Assembly (NCBI GenBank): GCA_009823395.1
Contig: CM020502.1
Span: 19,983,944-20,047,943 of the forward strand
Reading direction: 5' to 3'
Source: Thamnaconus septentrionalis
Taxonomy: Eukaryota; Chordata; Actinopteri; Tetraodontiformes; Monacanthidae
DNA: 64,000 nt
The number at the start of each line of letters is the position of its first letter. The first letter of the stretch is position 1. The notes beneath the pieces are model-generated. The model did no database searches, had not been told where the DNA came from, and saw only the letters and a list, made by a program, of their open reading frames with translations. The position numbers were made by a program, and so were the translations under genes. Below are positions 1-15,547 of the stretch, piece by piece.

Positions 1-678
<678 letters not shown>

Positions 679-839
679 AACCAAAAAAGAAAAATTTGGT
701 AACTTGAAATATTGGTGAGCCGATGCGAGTGCTGGTGTGCATGCGCAACCGCACGCGCCACCACAGCCCAGAATAGGTCCCGGAGCTCCACATCCAGGGA
801 GCTGCTCGGGTGAGTCATTCTCCAGCTCCCTGCCAATCA

Positions 840-1620
840 AATTTCGCCCCCCCTCAACCCCTTTTTTTACACCCCACCCGACGAGCGAGCCCCAGGGGCG
901 TGCACGCACCACGTGGAGCTTAAATGTCACTTTAACTTTCGGCATCATTCCGTGCAGACAACGAGGCTCCGCTGCTGATTACGACCAATGCGATGACGCC
1001 TTTCATTTCAGAGATGTGCCCAGGCCCCCAGACTCCAAGATGGCGGCCCATTCATTTCAATGGAGTTGCTTAACCAGCACAGACGGCAACAAAGTTTTTG
1101 ACTTACGCATTAATGGGCCCATAGAGCATGCGCAGTAGTGTCACTTCCCCTCATGCCTCTGTAACTCACATGATCTATTTGGCCAATCAGAACGATCTTT
1201 GAGCACGTCACTTACAGACACGTCAGGACGTAGCCAATCAGAACGGGCTGAGACACAGCAGCACGTACCATGCTGTGACATCACGCTGGGAATAAACTCT
1301 TTCCTGGTGATTTTCTGGCCTTAATCAACTTTTTAAAATGACTAACGGACCATAACTGAAAAATCTACAATGTACAGATTTGCTATGAATCGCATTTCAG
1401 GTCACAGTCGTTCACTTAGCTGTTTTAAAGGCGTTTATTTTCGTATTGTGGTCTATGGGGAAAATGCTTTTTGGGCCCATGGGATTTCTTTTGCTGCAGT
1501 ACCTCGAATGGCCACGGGGGGAAACAAAATAATAATCGGAGCGCTGCCATGTTGCCAGTCTGGTATCCAGTTCTTATAATACTTCCATGGATGCAAAGGT
1601 GATTTGCATAAAACAATGAA
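840..1620. promoter_or_regulatory. promoter-like block with paired CCAAT boxes
   Basis: GCCAATCAGAACG occurs at 1182-1194 and again at 1233-1245. CGTCA half-sites and TGACATCA lie nearby. No ORF or splice structure was tied to it. It could equally be part of an old mobile element, since stretches such as 1430-1570 read like repeat consensus. Confidence 0.3.
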
Positions 1621-3690
1621 GGACCGACGATGTGAATTTAAAAAAAAAAAACGAAATGAAAATCTGATTTTGACTGAACGCTTCTGGAAAGTGGAAACAA
1701 GACGCCAGGGCTGGAAGGTTACCACGCTAATATTTTTATTATGCAAGCGTGCCAGGAAAAAAAAAATAACTCGGCAGAGTGCAAACATATGTGCATGGCC
1801 ACCGTTGAGACATAAAGACGATTATTTACACCACGTGTATTAAAACAACAAATAAAAAAAGAGGGATAAACAGTGAGAGTTCGTACTGAATATTTAGAAA
1901 ACAAAATTCATCAGGGGTTAGTCTTGTGACCAAGGCAGCAGCTACTTTTCCGATCTTTGTTGAGCTTAAGGACAAACGACAGGAAATGACAACATCTCCT
2001 CGGTCTCCAGAGAGCGCACTCAAAAAAAATGGTTGAGGCAGCAACTAACAATAGAGCGGAAAACACATGATTACAGGTTCTAATATAGCAACAAACATGA
2101 CAGATTGACTTGGTTGGCTAAAATAGAGCACAAAGATTTCAAAATAAAACCCTAAAAATACAGGGAGAAGAGCAAAAAACATCTTTTACCACCAACACAA
2201 ATTGCTTTTTGGAAGCAAAAATAAATCGAAAGAAAACATCAATAATCAGAAAATATTGATTCATGACACTAATGGCCACAGGGGCCAACAGATTCTGACG
2301 AGGCCAAAGAAGCCAGCGAGGGACTTTCTACATGCGCGGATGAGTGCGTTAGTCAGCCTTTCCTCACTGGCGGGGCCCTCTGTTGGTCTTAATTCCTCGC
2401 CCTAATACATGTAAGCTGGATGCTGCCGCCTGCAGACTGTGTGGCTCGCTGTCTGCACAAAAACATTAAAGATGGAGGCGCGCCGGCGTCACCGCAGAGA
2501 GATGGCAGCCCAAATGAGAAAATCAGCCGCGCTCGGCGGCCGCGGGGAAAATTAGAAAAGTGTGTCAACGTGCATGTGTTAACGCAAGACAGACACATCC
2601 CGTTTCTGTTTTTTTTGCAAGTGTGTGTGTGTGTGCGTGTGTGTGTGTGGGGTCCAGGGCAGATGAGATGACTGAGTGTCTGGGGGGGTTTTAATGTCTT
2701 CAGTACGATGGAGAACAGGCCCGTTTATCAACTACCATTTGCTTTGGGAGTGACTGGGGAGTGAACAAGTCGGAGAGGACAACACTTTGAGCTAAATCAA
2801 TTGAACGTGCAGCAAATTGTCTTTAATAAAACTGCGAAAAACTTCGCATACTTTCTGATTTCAGTCATTTACCTTCCATCAGCTTCATCATTATACATAT
2901 AGCCAAAGAGAAAAAGGAGTTCACAACGAAAAAGTTCACAGATGGAGATGTTTGACTTTTAAAAAAAAAACAACAATACTGGCCGGGTGTCTGTCTCATC
3001 ACTCACATTATTTATGGCACACCTTTGAAGCAGTTAACAAGACGGGCCTGAAAGCAGCATTCCCTTAAAAGTGCTTAGGCAGCTGCAAATCGTTACGTTC
3101 AGCTCTCGAGGAGTATTTCCGTCCTATGGAAGAATTCGAATGGAGTGCAGATCCATTTCTGTGCTGCACTGCCATCCGCAAAGCAGATGTGCATTGATGG
3201 GATTGCTGCTCAATTTGTCTGCACGTCAAGCGTTGGCAAAGGAAGTCGCCATCCATATTCAAAACAACAACTACTATCTACAATTAAAATATTGCAATCA
3301 ATATTATACCATGGTCACGGCAATCCATAAAATATAGACGACTGCCTATCACAGGAATGAATTCAAGTTCTCTTCCCATAGTCTTTATCATCAGGATCTC
3401 CTCTTGGCTTTGCTATATTTATGTTGCTTGATTGACAAAAAATGTGGAACAGTATCAGAGAATAGGTAAAGTTTCTGCTTTTCTGACAGCTATTTCTCTT
3501 GGTGTGAAGAAAAGAAGGAGCGTGTGACTGTGCATGTGTTTGCATGGCTTGGGGTGTTCGTGTATTCAAGTTAACTACCTTTACACAAGCATGTGCGCCA
3601 TATGCCATGCACATCTGCTTTGGTTGTTTGTTACACATAGATTGATTTGAGTGTTTTTGTAACTACTGTCTAGTTTAGTTTAAAGTTTAG
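1620..3690. other. no gene recognised; GC-rich block at 2280-2560
   Basis: Mostly AT-rich, with a distinct GC-richer stretch at about 2280-2560 that stands out from its surroundings and may be a conserved non-coding element. No coding frame is supported. Confidence 0.4.
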
Positions 3691-3745
3691 TGCTGCAACA
3701 GTGTAGGATCCCAATTTGGGATGAATAAAGTACATATATCGATAC
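3690..3745. mobile_element. LINE 3'-tail fragment
   Basis: CCCAATTTGGGATGAATAAAGTA resembles the 3' end of common fish LINEs, and a similar tail is at 42505-42545. Only the terminal piece is present. Confidence 0.4.
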
Positions 3746-6740
3746 ATATAAAGGGCGTTAAACAAACAGGAACATCTCGAATGCTAACACACCACAAGCA
3801 GAGCTCTGCAACAGCAGCAGGACATGTTGGGAAAGCAAGTTGAGATGAAGGTTTTAAACGACTTTCCAAAAAGGATACAGAACTAGAGGTCAGCGTTTCA
3901 AAGGCTTCAAAGAGAGACACTGAATGCAGTCTATGGTTGAAGCTTCCAGGTGTGGTGAGATGTTTTCGTCATCTCTGGCTCACTGGGTGATAGACACAGC
4001 TCATTTCACAGCACAGAGGCTGTGATTTAGGATTTCCCTCGGTGACTGCTGAGCGTGCGGTGGATTTGGCTGGAGTGACTTTGAAGGCATGGACGCCTCT
4101 ATCAGGTCATGATCTTCCCTTCCAAGGCGTGGCAAGAAGCCATTTCCATAGTTAAGTCGCTCTGTCGTGGACACGCATTCCTGTACAAAATTCCTTAGCC
4201 CGAGTCCTTTAACGCGACTCCAAACAGACTGGCGGCCCTCATCTTGAACCATATGCACCGACTGCCAGGACTGAAGGAACAATACGGGGAGGCCAGGGAA
4301 ACATAAAAACCACATATGTAGCATGAATCACTGTTTGTGCCTCCAATTCATTTTTTTTTCCGTCTGAGAGTACATGCACAAACCTCACTTTTAACACACA
4401 TAAAGCCAGTATAGAAGTGAGAAACATCAACAGACTCGCTCAGGGTGTCTGCCAAGTTTGAAAGCTGTGTATACCAAAAGTTTGGCATCGACTGTGCTCT
4501 TGGTTTGACTTTCCGATGCCTTTGCAGAGGGGGTGAGGCTCGGATAGAGAGGGGCCTGTAGAAATTACGACTCTAGATGTACTTGACTTGGAAGGAAATG
4601 TATTTATTTATTTAAAAAAAAAAAAAGCCTTTCTTTCCTCTCTTCAAGCTGGACATTTTACATTTTCAATCTAGCCGCCGTGTGGGATGGCATGCAGGTG
4701 CAATGCCAACAAGGCAGCAAAGGTCTCGGTGGTTCAAACCTAGTCCAAACAACCACGAAACCCAAACTGTGCTCTTTCCCCCTCTGCAACCTGTCCACAG
4801 AGTTTCTTTTTTTCCCCCTCAGTGGCTCTTAAGGTGGTATTTTTAAGGTAGTATTAAACTTTTTCAATACTTGCAAATTTAGATAATCCTGTTGAGCAAT
4901 AAAGAAAAGAAAAAGAAAACAAACTTTGTTTTGGATTCGGAAAGAACTTGCCCTGTCACACTCTAAACTGCTAACTTAGACCACACTTCATATCCACATA
5001 AGAGCGCTACAATTTGACAAATGCAGAATCAAGGGCAGGATTTGACCAAAAATAATCTGCTGTAATGAACATTCTCTCAACGTAATGCTGGCAGCAACTT
5101 GTAAAGCATACACAAAAGACAAAACTAGGCAGAAAAAAAGACATACTGCAGTTACTAGGTTAGAGCTAGCAAAGTGAGGATGTTATAAATGACCTTATTT
5201 GACCACACAAAGTGTGTCGTCTTTGTTCTGCACTGGCAGGACTGAGTTTGGTACTTTGGTCATCATCGGAGCCAAGCTCACCAGAGAAGCTGGACTCCTC
5301 ACTTCTGATCCTCTATCCCTCACAGCCATAACAGAGAGCCCGAGTCTTGCATTTCAAATGAGTCTAGCCAAAACAGCCACAGACAAAGCAGAAAACTACC
5401 TCCACACCTTTTGTTTCTCCCAGCCTTGGGTTTGATTCGGAGAAAAAAGCCTTCACAACAGCGACAAGGGCGAGTGGGATGAGGGACAAAAGAGAAAATA
5501 GGGTTGTCTCATTTTTCTTTTCTTTCTTTCTTTCTTTTTTTTTTTGCATTAACAATGGCTTTACAAAATTTGTTCAGAAGGCCTTCTCAAATCCATTAGT
5601 CTGACATTAAGATTGTTTCAGATGGTTCAAAAACTATTGCAGAGCAAAACGCGGCCCAGATACCCTGCATCCTGTCAGGTGCCTCGGCGAGATATATCTG
5701 CCTGGTGAAGCGATGGTTCTCGTTCCACTTGACCTGCTCTGTCCTTTCATCTGCCCTGTTGGGGGTCAACCATCAGCGGCCAACACGGATTCACCCTGGA
5801 AAAAATGCTTGCGGGCGCCAGACTTGCCATTTTACCGTTTTAGGTTTTGAATTTGAGGCTGCCGCAATCTTTCAAAGACTGTTTCAGAATCTTTGAAAGA
5901 TTCAGAAATTTGTTCATCAGGTTTGTAGTTCTGCTTTTGGAGAGGTAGATTAAGTATGAACCGATTCATTTCAAGAGCACTAGTGGCTTTCTGGGTGACG
6001 GATTGGGCAGCAAGTCTTGAGCATCAAAAAAGCTGCTGATGAGTCAAAACTGCACTTCCAGTTACATTTCAACAATTTCTTTTAGTAATTGTTTCATCAT
6101 CTAGGAAGTGTGTCTCTCATTTCCTGTTTTGACTTCACTTTAATTTACTTTCCACTTGTAGTTTCGTTTTGAAGAAATAAAGTTGTTTTTACAGGGAATT
6201 GTGCGTATTACACTTTAGTTTTAGGGCTTTGAATCAATATAGTTATGAAAACAACAATAATGAACTGGCTATGATCTAAAAACACAACCCCGGTTTCAGC
6301 TCCTTTCAAGAAGTGTCAAAACGGTACTTTATTTAATCATCGTAATGTGATTGCAAGAATAAAGAGCTGCGTAAACATGTCACCATTAAACTAAATGTGT
6401 CAACACATAAACTGTATGACCGGATCATTCACGTCACACCAATGAATGCAAGCATTACCTTACTGTATGGGCTTGAGGAGAGTACCAGCTTTTGTGTGTC
6501 AAACATAAGAAGTAAAACTATCAGTATATTGCATCAGTCTGCTTTGATAATACACAAAGACACTGAGCTGTGCAACACGTTCAAATTTAAACAATCCTAC
6601 CATTAAAAAAAAGAAAAGAAAATTCTTTCGGAAAAAAAATATACCACAAAACATCGTAAATGTTCCAGTTGGCCATCAAGCGCAGGTTAAACACTGCGCT
6701 TCGCTACCTCACTCTTTACCTCAAGTGCAAATGTTCAATT
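3746..6740. other. no gene recognised
   Basis: AT-rich sequence without a convincing gene. Short open frames on both strands at 5200-5440 have no recognisable domain and no clear splice sites. Confidence 0.5.
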
Positions 6741-6749
6741 TTGATGATG

Positions 6750-7200
6750 CGACTCCAGCTGAGCAGCTTTAAGACGGGACACCCAGGCACGGCGCTAAAA
6801 CTAAAATAAAACTTTTCTGTCTGTCAACACCCGAGCAGTGGACAGATTGTGGAGCTTTCCTGTGCTCGCGCGGTCCCCGCTGTTTGTTTAGCCAGCATGT
6901 CCCAGCTCGTGCGAGCCCCATTGCCTATTGCGCCTTTGTACGGGTCACCAAAGCCACTGTACACACGCACGCACACTTCCAGGAAAAGAGAGAGAGGGCC
7001 TGCCGCCGAGCCATCGAGGCGGCCGTGGCAACGCTGACCCGGGCCACCCGCTCCGCACCCATGAGAAATGCTGGCGTCACTGGGTGGCGCTTTTTTTTCC
7101 AGGGAACGCTGGCCTTTGCGGCAGCAGCAATCGGGAATGCAATCGGGGTCGCCGCAGAGGTCGACCCCGATCGCGAACGCCAACAACATGACAGAGGGAA
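6750..7200. promoter_or_regulatory. GC-rich, possibly conserved non-coding block
   Basis: This stretch is clearly more GC-rich than its flanks and holds a perfect 10-bp inverted repeat, ATCGGGGTCG at 7142-7151 against CGACCCCGAT at 7162-7171. Open frames of 139-155 codons overlap on opposite strands, as expected of GC-rich non-coding DNA; none is recognisable. Confidence 0.3.
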
Positions 7201-7409
7201 AAAACAGGGGAAATGTACGTCCTGTGCACAGACTCTGGTATTTGGGGGATTTCTGTCCCCGTGTCCCGGCTCCGTGTGTTTCCACCTGGTGCTGATGCGC
7301 TCGACAGAATCTTTAGTGATGCTACATTGTGATGCTACATACAAACATTAGTCATGTTGCACAAGTTGTATATTGTACACTGTATAATTTGCATTTTGTA
7401 GACAACTCT

Positions 7410-7690
7410 GCCACCTCACAGCAAAAAGGTTGTGGGTTGGATTCCCGGCCTCGGGCCTTTCTGTGTGGAGTTTGCATGTTCTCCCCGAGTCTGCGTGGGT
7501 TCTTTCCAGGTTCTCCGGCTTCCCTAAATTGTCAGTAGGTGTGTATGTGAGTGTGAATGGTTGTTTGTCTTAGTTTGTCTCAATGTGGCCCTGCGATGAA
7601 CCGGCGTCTTGTCCAGGGTGTCACCCTGCCTTTGCCCTATGACAGCTGTGAGAGGTTCCAGCAGACCCCATGCGACGAATAAATCTTGAA
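7410..7690 (+). mobile_element. fish LINE/SINE-type interspersed repeat, copy 1
   Basis: The sequence GGTTGTGGGTTGGATTCCCG, GTGTGGAGTTTGCATGTTCT, GTGAATGGTTGTTTGTCT and CTTGTCCAGGGTGTCACCCT is a very common fish genomic repeat. Partial copies occur at 18922-19061 and 23481-23585 in the opposite orientation. Confidence 0.8.
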
Positions 7691-8391
7691 AATTGAATTT
7701 TTTTGCCCTCTTATGTAAATGTGGAGGGTGCAACAAAAAAAGTTAAAGCAGGGTATCAAAACTGTCTTACTTTACCTTTATCCTCTTCGCCATGTCAAAA
7801 CTGTCCGTGGCCCATCTTTTGGCCAGACTCTGACCTGTTTGTACGATTACACAACCGGCCAAAAACTATGATGAGCAAATTTTATGACAGTGGCATTTTA
7901 GCTCTGACGTCGAGTAACCTTCACGCTGCACGCGTTGCCGTATCTGAGCTGTCTCCAGAAACACAAACTGTACACATACTTGACAGTACACTCACGCTGC
8001 AAGTGCCTCTTTCTTTACACCGAGACAAACAGCTTGGCCTCTGCTTTTTGCGCAACTGTACCAGCACGGCGGCTGCCAGCAGCAAAAGCCGAACGCGACC
8101 TCGAGACAGTACCAGCGACAGAGTAGCGGATAGAAAACAGAGACTTTAAAAAAAAAATCTCAAAATGAATGCATTTTCATTAGCTTTGGTCTGTCCAATG
8201 TTGTTTGAGCCATTCGAATCTGCATAAAGACGTCTGGCTGCTCTTCCTGTAATTAGAATGGGCTGCGTGTCGAGCCAATATCCAAACAGTCTTCCTCGGG
8301 GGCAATTTGGTTGCGCTTGTAAAAGTCAAACGCTGGCTTTGTTGTGACCACATCAGTTTCATGTAGTGCCTCACGACGACAGACATATGGG

Positions 8392-10580
<2,189 letters not shown>

Positions 10581-10587
10581 GTATTCC

Positions 10588-10623
10588 AGTCAGGGTCAGG
10601 GCACTTTGGCCCTGACCCTGACT
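10588..10623. repeat. perfect 15-bp inverted repeat (hairpin)
   Basis: AGTCAGGGTCAGGGC at 10588-10602 and its exact reverse complement at 10609-10623 are separated by ACTTTG. The arms contain repeated GGGTCA, the nuclear-receptor half-site. Confidence 0.9.
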
Positions 10624-10978
10624 CCTTCTCCAGTGATCCGGCAAATTAGGCTCCGACTATTGAATCGGCGCCTGCACTGTAAATCGCTCCAAAACGCGAG
10701 CCCAGAATGTCGTCTTAAAGTATAATATCGAGGAAATGAGTCAGAACCAGCCTTTGGTGAGGATTCGGTCCCCCGCAAGCTGGAAAACAACGTGGTCGTG
10801 AGGCTGACTCACTTTGAAAAGCTGAGCTCGAACAACAACAAGAGGCTCGGATGGATCCACCCCAGCGCCATAATTTTGTCACACTTTCCTTGGAGCGGAG
10901 TTTGTGAAGAGCGCTAACTCAGCTAGCCGCCGAGGCTAGGCGCTGTTGTTTTCATGTGGAGCGCAACAGCGGCGTGCG

Positions 10979-10980
<2 letters not shown>

Positions 10981-11062
<82 letters not shown>
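10981..11062. repeat. (CA)n microsatellite
   Basis: An 82-bp CA run. On the minus strand it is a (TG)n run about 24 nt inside the putative intron that begins at 11091. Confidence 0.98.
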
Positions 11063-11065
<3 letters not shown>

Positions 11066-12263
11066 ATTTTCTCAGCGCGCCGTCAACTTACCCGGCTCTC
11101 CCGGGGTTTTCATTTTTGTAGCCGTCTTCGGCACGCCGCTTCGGTCACTTTCCCCCGTCGACTGGGTAACTCTAGCCCCCTACCTAGCCCTGCGAGCTAA
11201 CCAAGTTAGCAGAGGCACCCCACTCCTTCTTCTTCGGGTGTTGTTCTCACAAGTGGCCCGTCAGAAAGCAACGGTTGGGCTTCCTGGAGTTCCTCACTTC
11301 ATCGCACGGTCTTTGTAGTTGAACAAAAAACAAGTCGGCGTTTGTTCCAAAACTTTTTTCTTCTTGGTGGCGCGCTGAGGGTTGCAGCGGACGGGTGTTC
11401 TGATGTGAAAAGTTGCCCCGAGCCTCTTGGGGGTGGTTGTGGTGGTGGTGGTGGGGAGGGGAGGAGAAATCCAGTCGCCTGGTTTGAATGGCGCACGTCG
11501 AAGTTTCGAAGGAGTCCGAGCCGCCGCCGCTGGTGCTGTGAACTCGAGCAACGGAATGTGACGGCTCTAAACGCTTCGCCGGCTGGATGTAACGGTGTCG
11601 CATGGTCGGCTCGCGCTCCACGTCGTCATCGTCTCCACCGCCGACAGCCGACACGGCAGCGCCACTTGAACTGGATCAACTCTCTCGTCTCTCTTCTTTC
11701 TTTTCCCCCCTCGCCTTCTCCGGCACGGACTTTCCGTTTTCCACACACTCACTCACTCCGCGTTCACTCTACTACCACCCCCTCCTCTTGTACCTCCGCC
11801 GGGGTGTCGTGTTTCGCTCTCCTCCTGCCACACGGGGCCGCCCACGCTGACCCACGGAGGGAGGGAGGGGGAGAGGAACCGAACGCCCACTTGTTGCCGA
11901 AGATCGTCTATGATCATCGAAGATTACTTTTAGTTGTGGACAGTGATGGGATGTGGAAACGGCCCCCACCTTCTCAAAAAATGCCTTTCATGAGAGATCG
12001 TTCGCCGCAAAGATCCAGTTGAAGTGTTTTTTCCTCATGTGAAATCTACATTCGAGATACCTTTTTTGCATTGGTGTCATCGTCAGAACGCAATTAAAAT
12101 CGGTTCAATTGGATGGATTGACAAACTTGGACGTTACTCCGGTATTTACTCTAATAACGTATTCTCATCAGGCACACCTGTATTATCTGACCAGTGTTTA
12201 ACGTGGTATTTTTTAAACTTTCAGACCTACGATAGGATTTATGATATGGAGATAATGTAAAAT

Positions 12264-12379
12264 ACTATTACATTACCACTTATTAAACCATTTTTCACTT
12301 AAGTTTTACTGTGATGCAAACACTATTACATTACCACTTATCAAAAATATTTCTCACTTAAGTTGTACTGTGATGCAAT
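12264..12379. repeat. 58-bp tandem duplication
   Basis: ACTATTACATTACCACTTAT followed by CACTTAAGTTNTACTGTGATGC occurs twice, starting at 12264 and 12322, with a few substitutions. Confidence 0.85.
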
Positions 12380-13148
12380 TGTTAAAAAAACAAAACAAAA
12401 AACATTAGTTTGAACTACCGGAATTGATGCCTTCTGGGTAACTTTCGTCAACGACAACGAGCCGTCGCAAATCTACAGGTTGTGTGTACAGTGTTCGAAA
12501 TTCCCAGCGGCTTGACGCGACAAGTTGATTCGCTCTGAGAATCGTGGTCCCAATAGACGATCTTCGAGAACGAGAACCGGTCGCTTGCGGCTGCCTCCGC
12601 TTTTGTCGCCCGCGCGTTCCCGGGGCTGGCGCGTCACGACGTTGCTTTGGAGACCCGTCCAGGCGCCGCGGGGTGACTGGAGGCGCGGCGCCGTGTTTAC
12701 CTGCAAAGAACTACCAGCCCGAGAGGCAGCCAGGGAGCCGCCATCCGTCACCGGTGCAAAGGAGGAAAGGAAGGGGGGAAACAGAGGGCCGATCAACAGG
12801 TGCTTTGTCCCCGCGGCGGAGGATGGTGGACGGTGCCCGGGTGAGGGTGAGAGAACTGAACATTTACATAGAGACCAGAGTATGTGGAGGACATCACCTT
12901 CACCCTGCCAGGCGCCTGTGAGCATTGGGGGGGGAGTGGGGGTCGCCGTGCACACACAGGCAAATCTTTTCTCCCACACTTTCTTTCTTTCGTCTTTAAT
13001 GAAGGGCCCTCGAGCACTTACATCAGCAGCGAGGAGCGAGGGAGTTGAAAGAAAGGAGCCGTAATTACTCAAGAGCCCCGGGACTGGAGAGGCAGGGCCG
13101 AAGATGAGGAGCAGGCGGACAGACGGACGGAGAGGAGGGAAGGGAGAG

Positions 13149-13179
<31 letters not shown>

Positions 13180-13262
13180 CCTCTTTATTTCAGCCTAATC
13201 AGCACTTCTGCAGTTGTGTTGCATGTACTCCATCCATCCATCCATCCATCCATCCATCCATC
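13149..13262. repeat. (GT)n and (CATC)n microsatellites
   Basis: A GT run at 13149-13174 is followed by a CATC tetranucleotide run at about 13231-13262. The pyrimidine-rich stretch that follows (13350-13560) is low complexity. Confidence 0.95.
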
Positions 13263-13599
13263 AGTGTCGCAGCCACTGTGTAAACTATTTGGACCGTCAC
13301 AGTCATGTCAGCGTCTGGAAAACATGAAGCTGTTTTTGTGCCGTGCCCACACCGGGTTCCACCTCCTCCTCCTCATGTTCACCTCCTCTTGTTTCCTCCT
13401 CCACTCCGGTCCCAAGCCCTCCGTCTTCCTCCATTTGGTCTCGTCATCACCCACTGTCCTCTTCTCCTACACGCCTCCTCCTCCTCCTCCCCTCTTCCAA
13501 ATGCTTCCTACCTCCTCGCCTACCTACCTCCTCCTCCTCCTGCTGCTGCTGCTGCTGCTCATCCTCCACAAGATGCTGTCACGAAGGGGAAAATAAATG

Positions 13600-15040
13600 T
13601 CCTTTCCAGCCTTAACGGGTGTCTAAAACAGTTTATATTTTTCAATCTTCTCAATTCATTTGTCTTGTGCCTTGAATCAACTGCTGAGGAGTAGCTGCAA
13701 CGTGAGATGGATGGAGAAATGTGTATAGCTTCCTGTCAAAACTGACGACAGTCAGCTAATTGTTGTGTTGCATCAGCATCCCATGTAGAGTATGACAGCA
13801 GTGAGGTCACTCCCAGCACTTTAATGGGGGTCTCTCCAAAAATGACATATTCCAGACACAAAAATTGACGTTCAGGCCCAATTGAACCAGACTCCTTCAC
13901 TAGTTTGGTGCTGCTTTTGGTGGTAATTAAATGGAAATCACACATACAGGCATATAGATCTCTGCAGAAACACCAGTGAGCTTTTCTTAAAAGGTGAGTG
14001 GTCTTTGTCTTTGGTCTTTTGGTGGCCCCGTTCGCAGATTTTTAACATGGGAAGCTTCAGGAGCCAAAGTTCACATGTGGTTTAGAAACTGTGAGGATGA
14101 AATATGAAATATTAGCCTACTTGCTAATTGTTGAGTGCTGGTGCTAGTCACGTATCCTTCTTGAGCACTGACCTGTCGCTTCACCTGGAGACACGTCTGG
14201 ACAAACACCTGTTGGTGTGGAGGGGTTGGGGGTCTAGAAGTGGATTGACAGGGATTCCATCCCTGTTGACCACGTCACAGGGATGGAATGTTTCCATGCT
14301 TGGCAAGAACCTTTCCTCATCCACAGCTCTGAAAGTCATTTATTCACTTAAAAAACAAAATCAACAGCAAGCAACCAGCCACTTCAATGTGAAAAGCACT
14401 ATTATGTAAATTAAAAAGCCCTTGACCAGTTACATAATAATTCAGCACTAGATGCTACAACAAAGCCTCTCTCTTCTCTCACTAAAGCTTTATTAAAAAA
14501 GATTCTCATTGTCTCCTGAAAAGCGTTTGCTCTTCAAAAGCAACCAGTGGCACACCTGCACAGACCTGTTTGCAAACCATGACTCATCACATGTTAAATG
14601 TCTTCAAACGACGAGATCAAATGACTAAAAACCGTCACCAGAACGAAGTGTTGAGGAACGAAAGATCACACCTCCATCTGGGTGAGTGCGACTGTCTGAA
14701 AGTTTGGGCTGATGCATTCAACAGAATTGCTGATGTGACTCATCTGAAGAAGTTCTCAGCAGAACAGGAGGTCTATTCATACATTAGTGATACGCCGATT
14801 AACTCGTAGGCTCGTTAGTGGCAAGTTGAGCATCAGGGTTTGGTTAAAGATGGTCAATGAAAGACGGTGTTATTAATTAACCAGCATATTCTTAAAAAGA
14901 ACTTTTTGTTTTTTGTTTTTCACAGTAAAGCCAACAAGACAATCCACACAATAACAAAACAGATTTGAGGGAAACCAAAATGTCACCCAAAATAAAATAA
15001 AAAAACAAGCCGTATGTTTCACACTAAGAATTCTTCTGCC
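13600..15040. other. no gene recognised
   Basis: AT-moderate sequence with a perfect 13-bp inverted repeat (14254-14266 / 14277-14289) and no supported coding frame. Confidence 0.5.
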
Positions 15041-15049
15041 AACGTGCGA

Positions 15050-15500
15050 TAAATCTGGTGGAACTATCCGTATATTTAAGCCAGTTTTCCTTCCCTCTTC
15101 GCACATTTCGAAACTGTGGCGGTGGAACTAGCGGCGGAGCGCCTAACGATGAAACAGGATTTTGGGCGTCTGCAGGGTTTAGGAGGAGACGGGGGGGGCG
15201 CTGGTGGGTGAGGAGGCGGGGGAGGGGCGGGGAGGTCGCAGTCACCGGCTGCATGTGAAAGCAAAAAGCAACAAAGGCTCAGCGGGGTCACAGATCGTCG
15301 CATACGTATGAAGTGGCGGGGGGCGATCGGGGCTAATTGAATAGCCCAGTCGACCATCAGTTCATTACTGAGGTGCTAATGATCCCAATCAGCAAACAGA
15401 AACAATCAATCAGGGGGCCGCAGCTGGCGAGCCGAGGAGGAATATTGGAGGATGAACCGTGGGAGCGATGTGAATTTGTTGCCGTGGAAAGGAGAAGTTG
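15050..15500. promoter_or_regulatory. candidate conserved regulatory block
   Basis: A GC-rich segment leads into 15353-15435, where TAAT- and ATCAATCA-type homeodomain sites cluster (GCTAATGATCCCAATCAGC, AAACAATCAATCAGG). This texture is typical of developmental enhancers, but no conservation test could be made. Confidence 0.3.
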
Positions 15501-15547
15501 ATCTGCTCCCCTACAAACTCGCCCATCATTTTACTATTAGCTGTTTC

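Larger units (their letters stand above)
10800..13110. promoter_or_regulatory. CpG-rich island, probable promoter region
   Basis: GC- and CpG-dense DNA starts near 10800 and continues, with AT-rich interruptions at 12.0-12.5 kb, to about 13110. A strong minus-strand donor (GCCGG|GTAAGT, exon end at 11092) suggests a first exon transcribed leftwards with its intron in 1-11 kb. No coding exon of that transcript was recognised, so gene identity is unknown. Confidence 0.4.

Noticed and set aside
5199..5435. Short open frames on both strands (minus strand SEESSFSGELGSDDDQST) considered as a terminal exon
   Set aside because: An in-frame stop lies just upstream with no pyrimidine-rich acceptor, and no family is recognised.
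11342..12022. 226-codon plus-strand ORF in the CpG island
   Set aside because: It is GC-driven and overlaps long opposite-strand frames, with no recognisable motif or conserved start.
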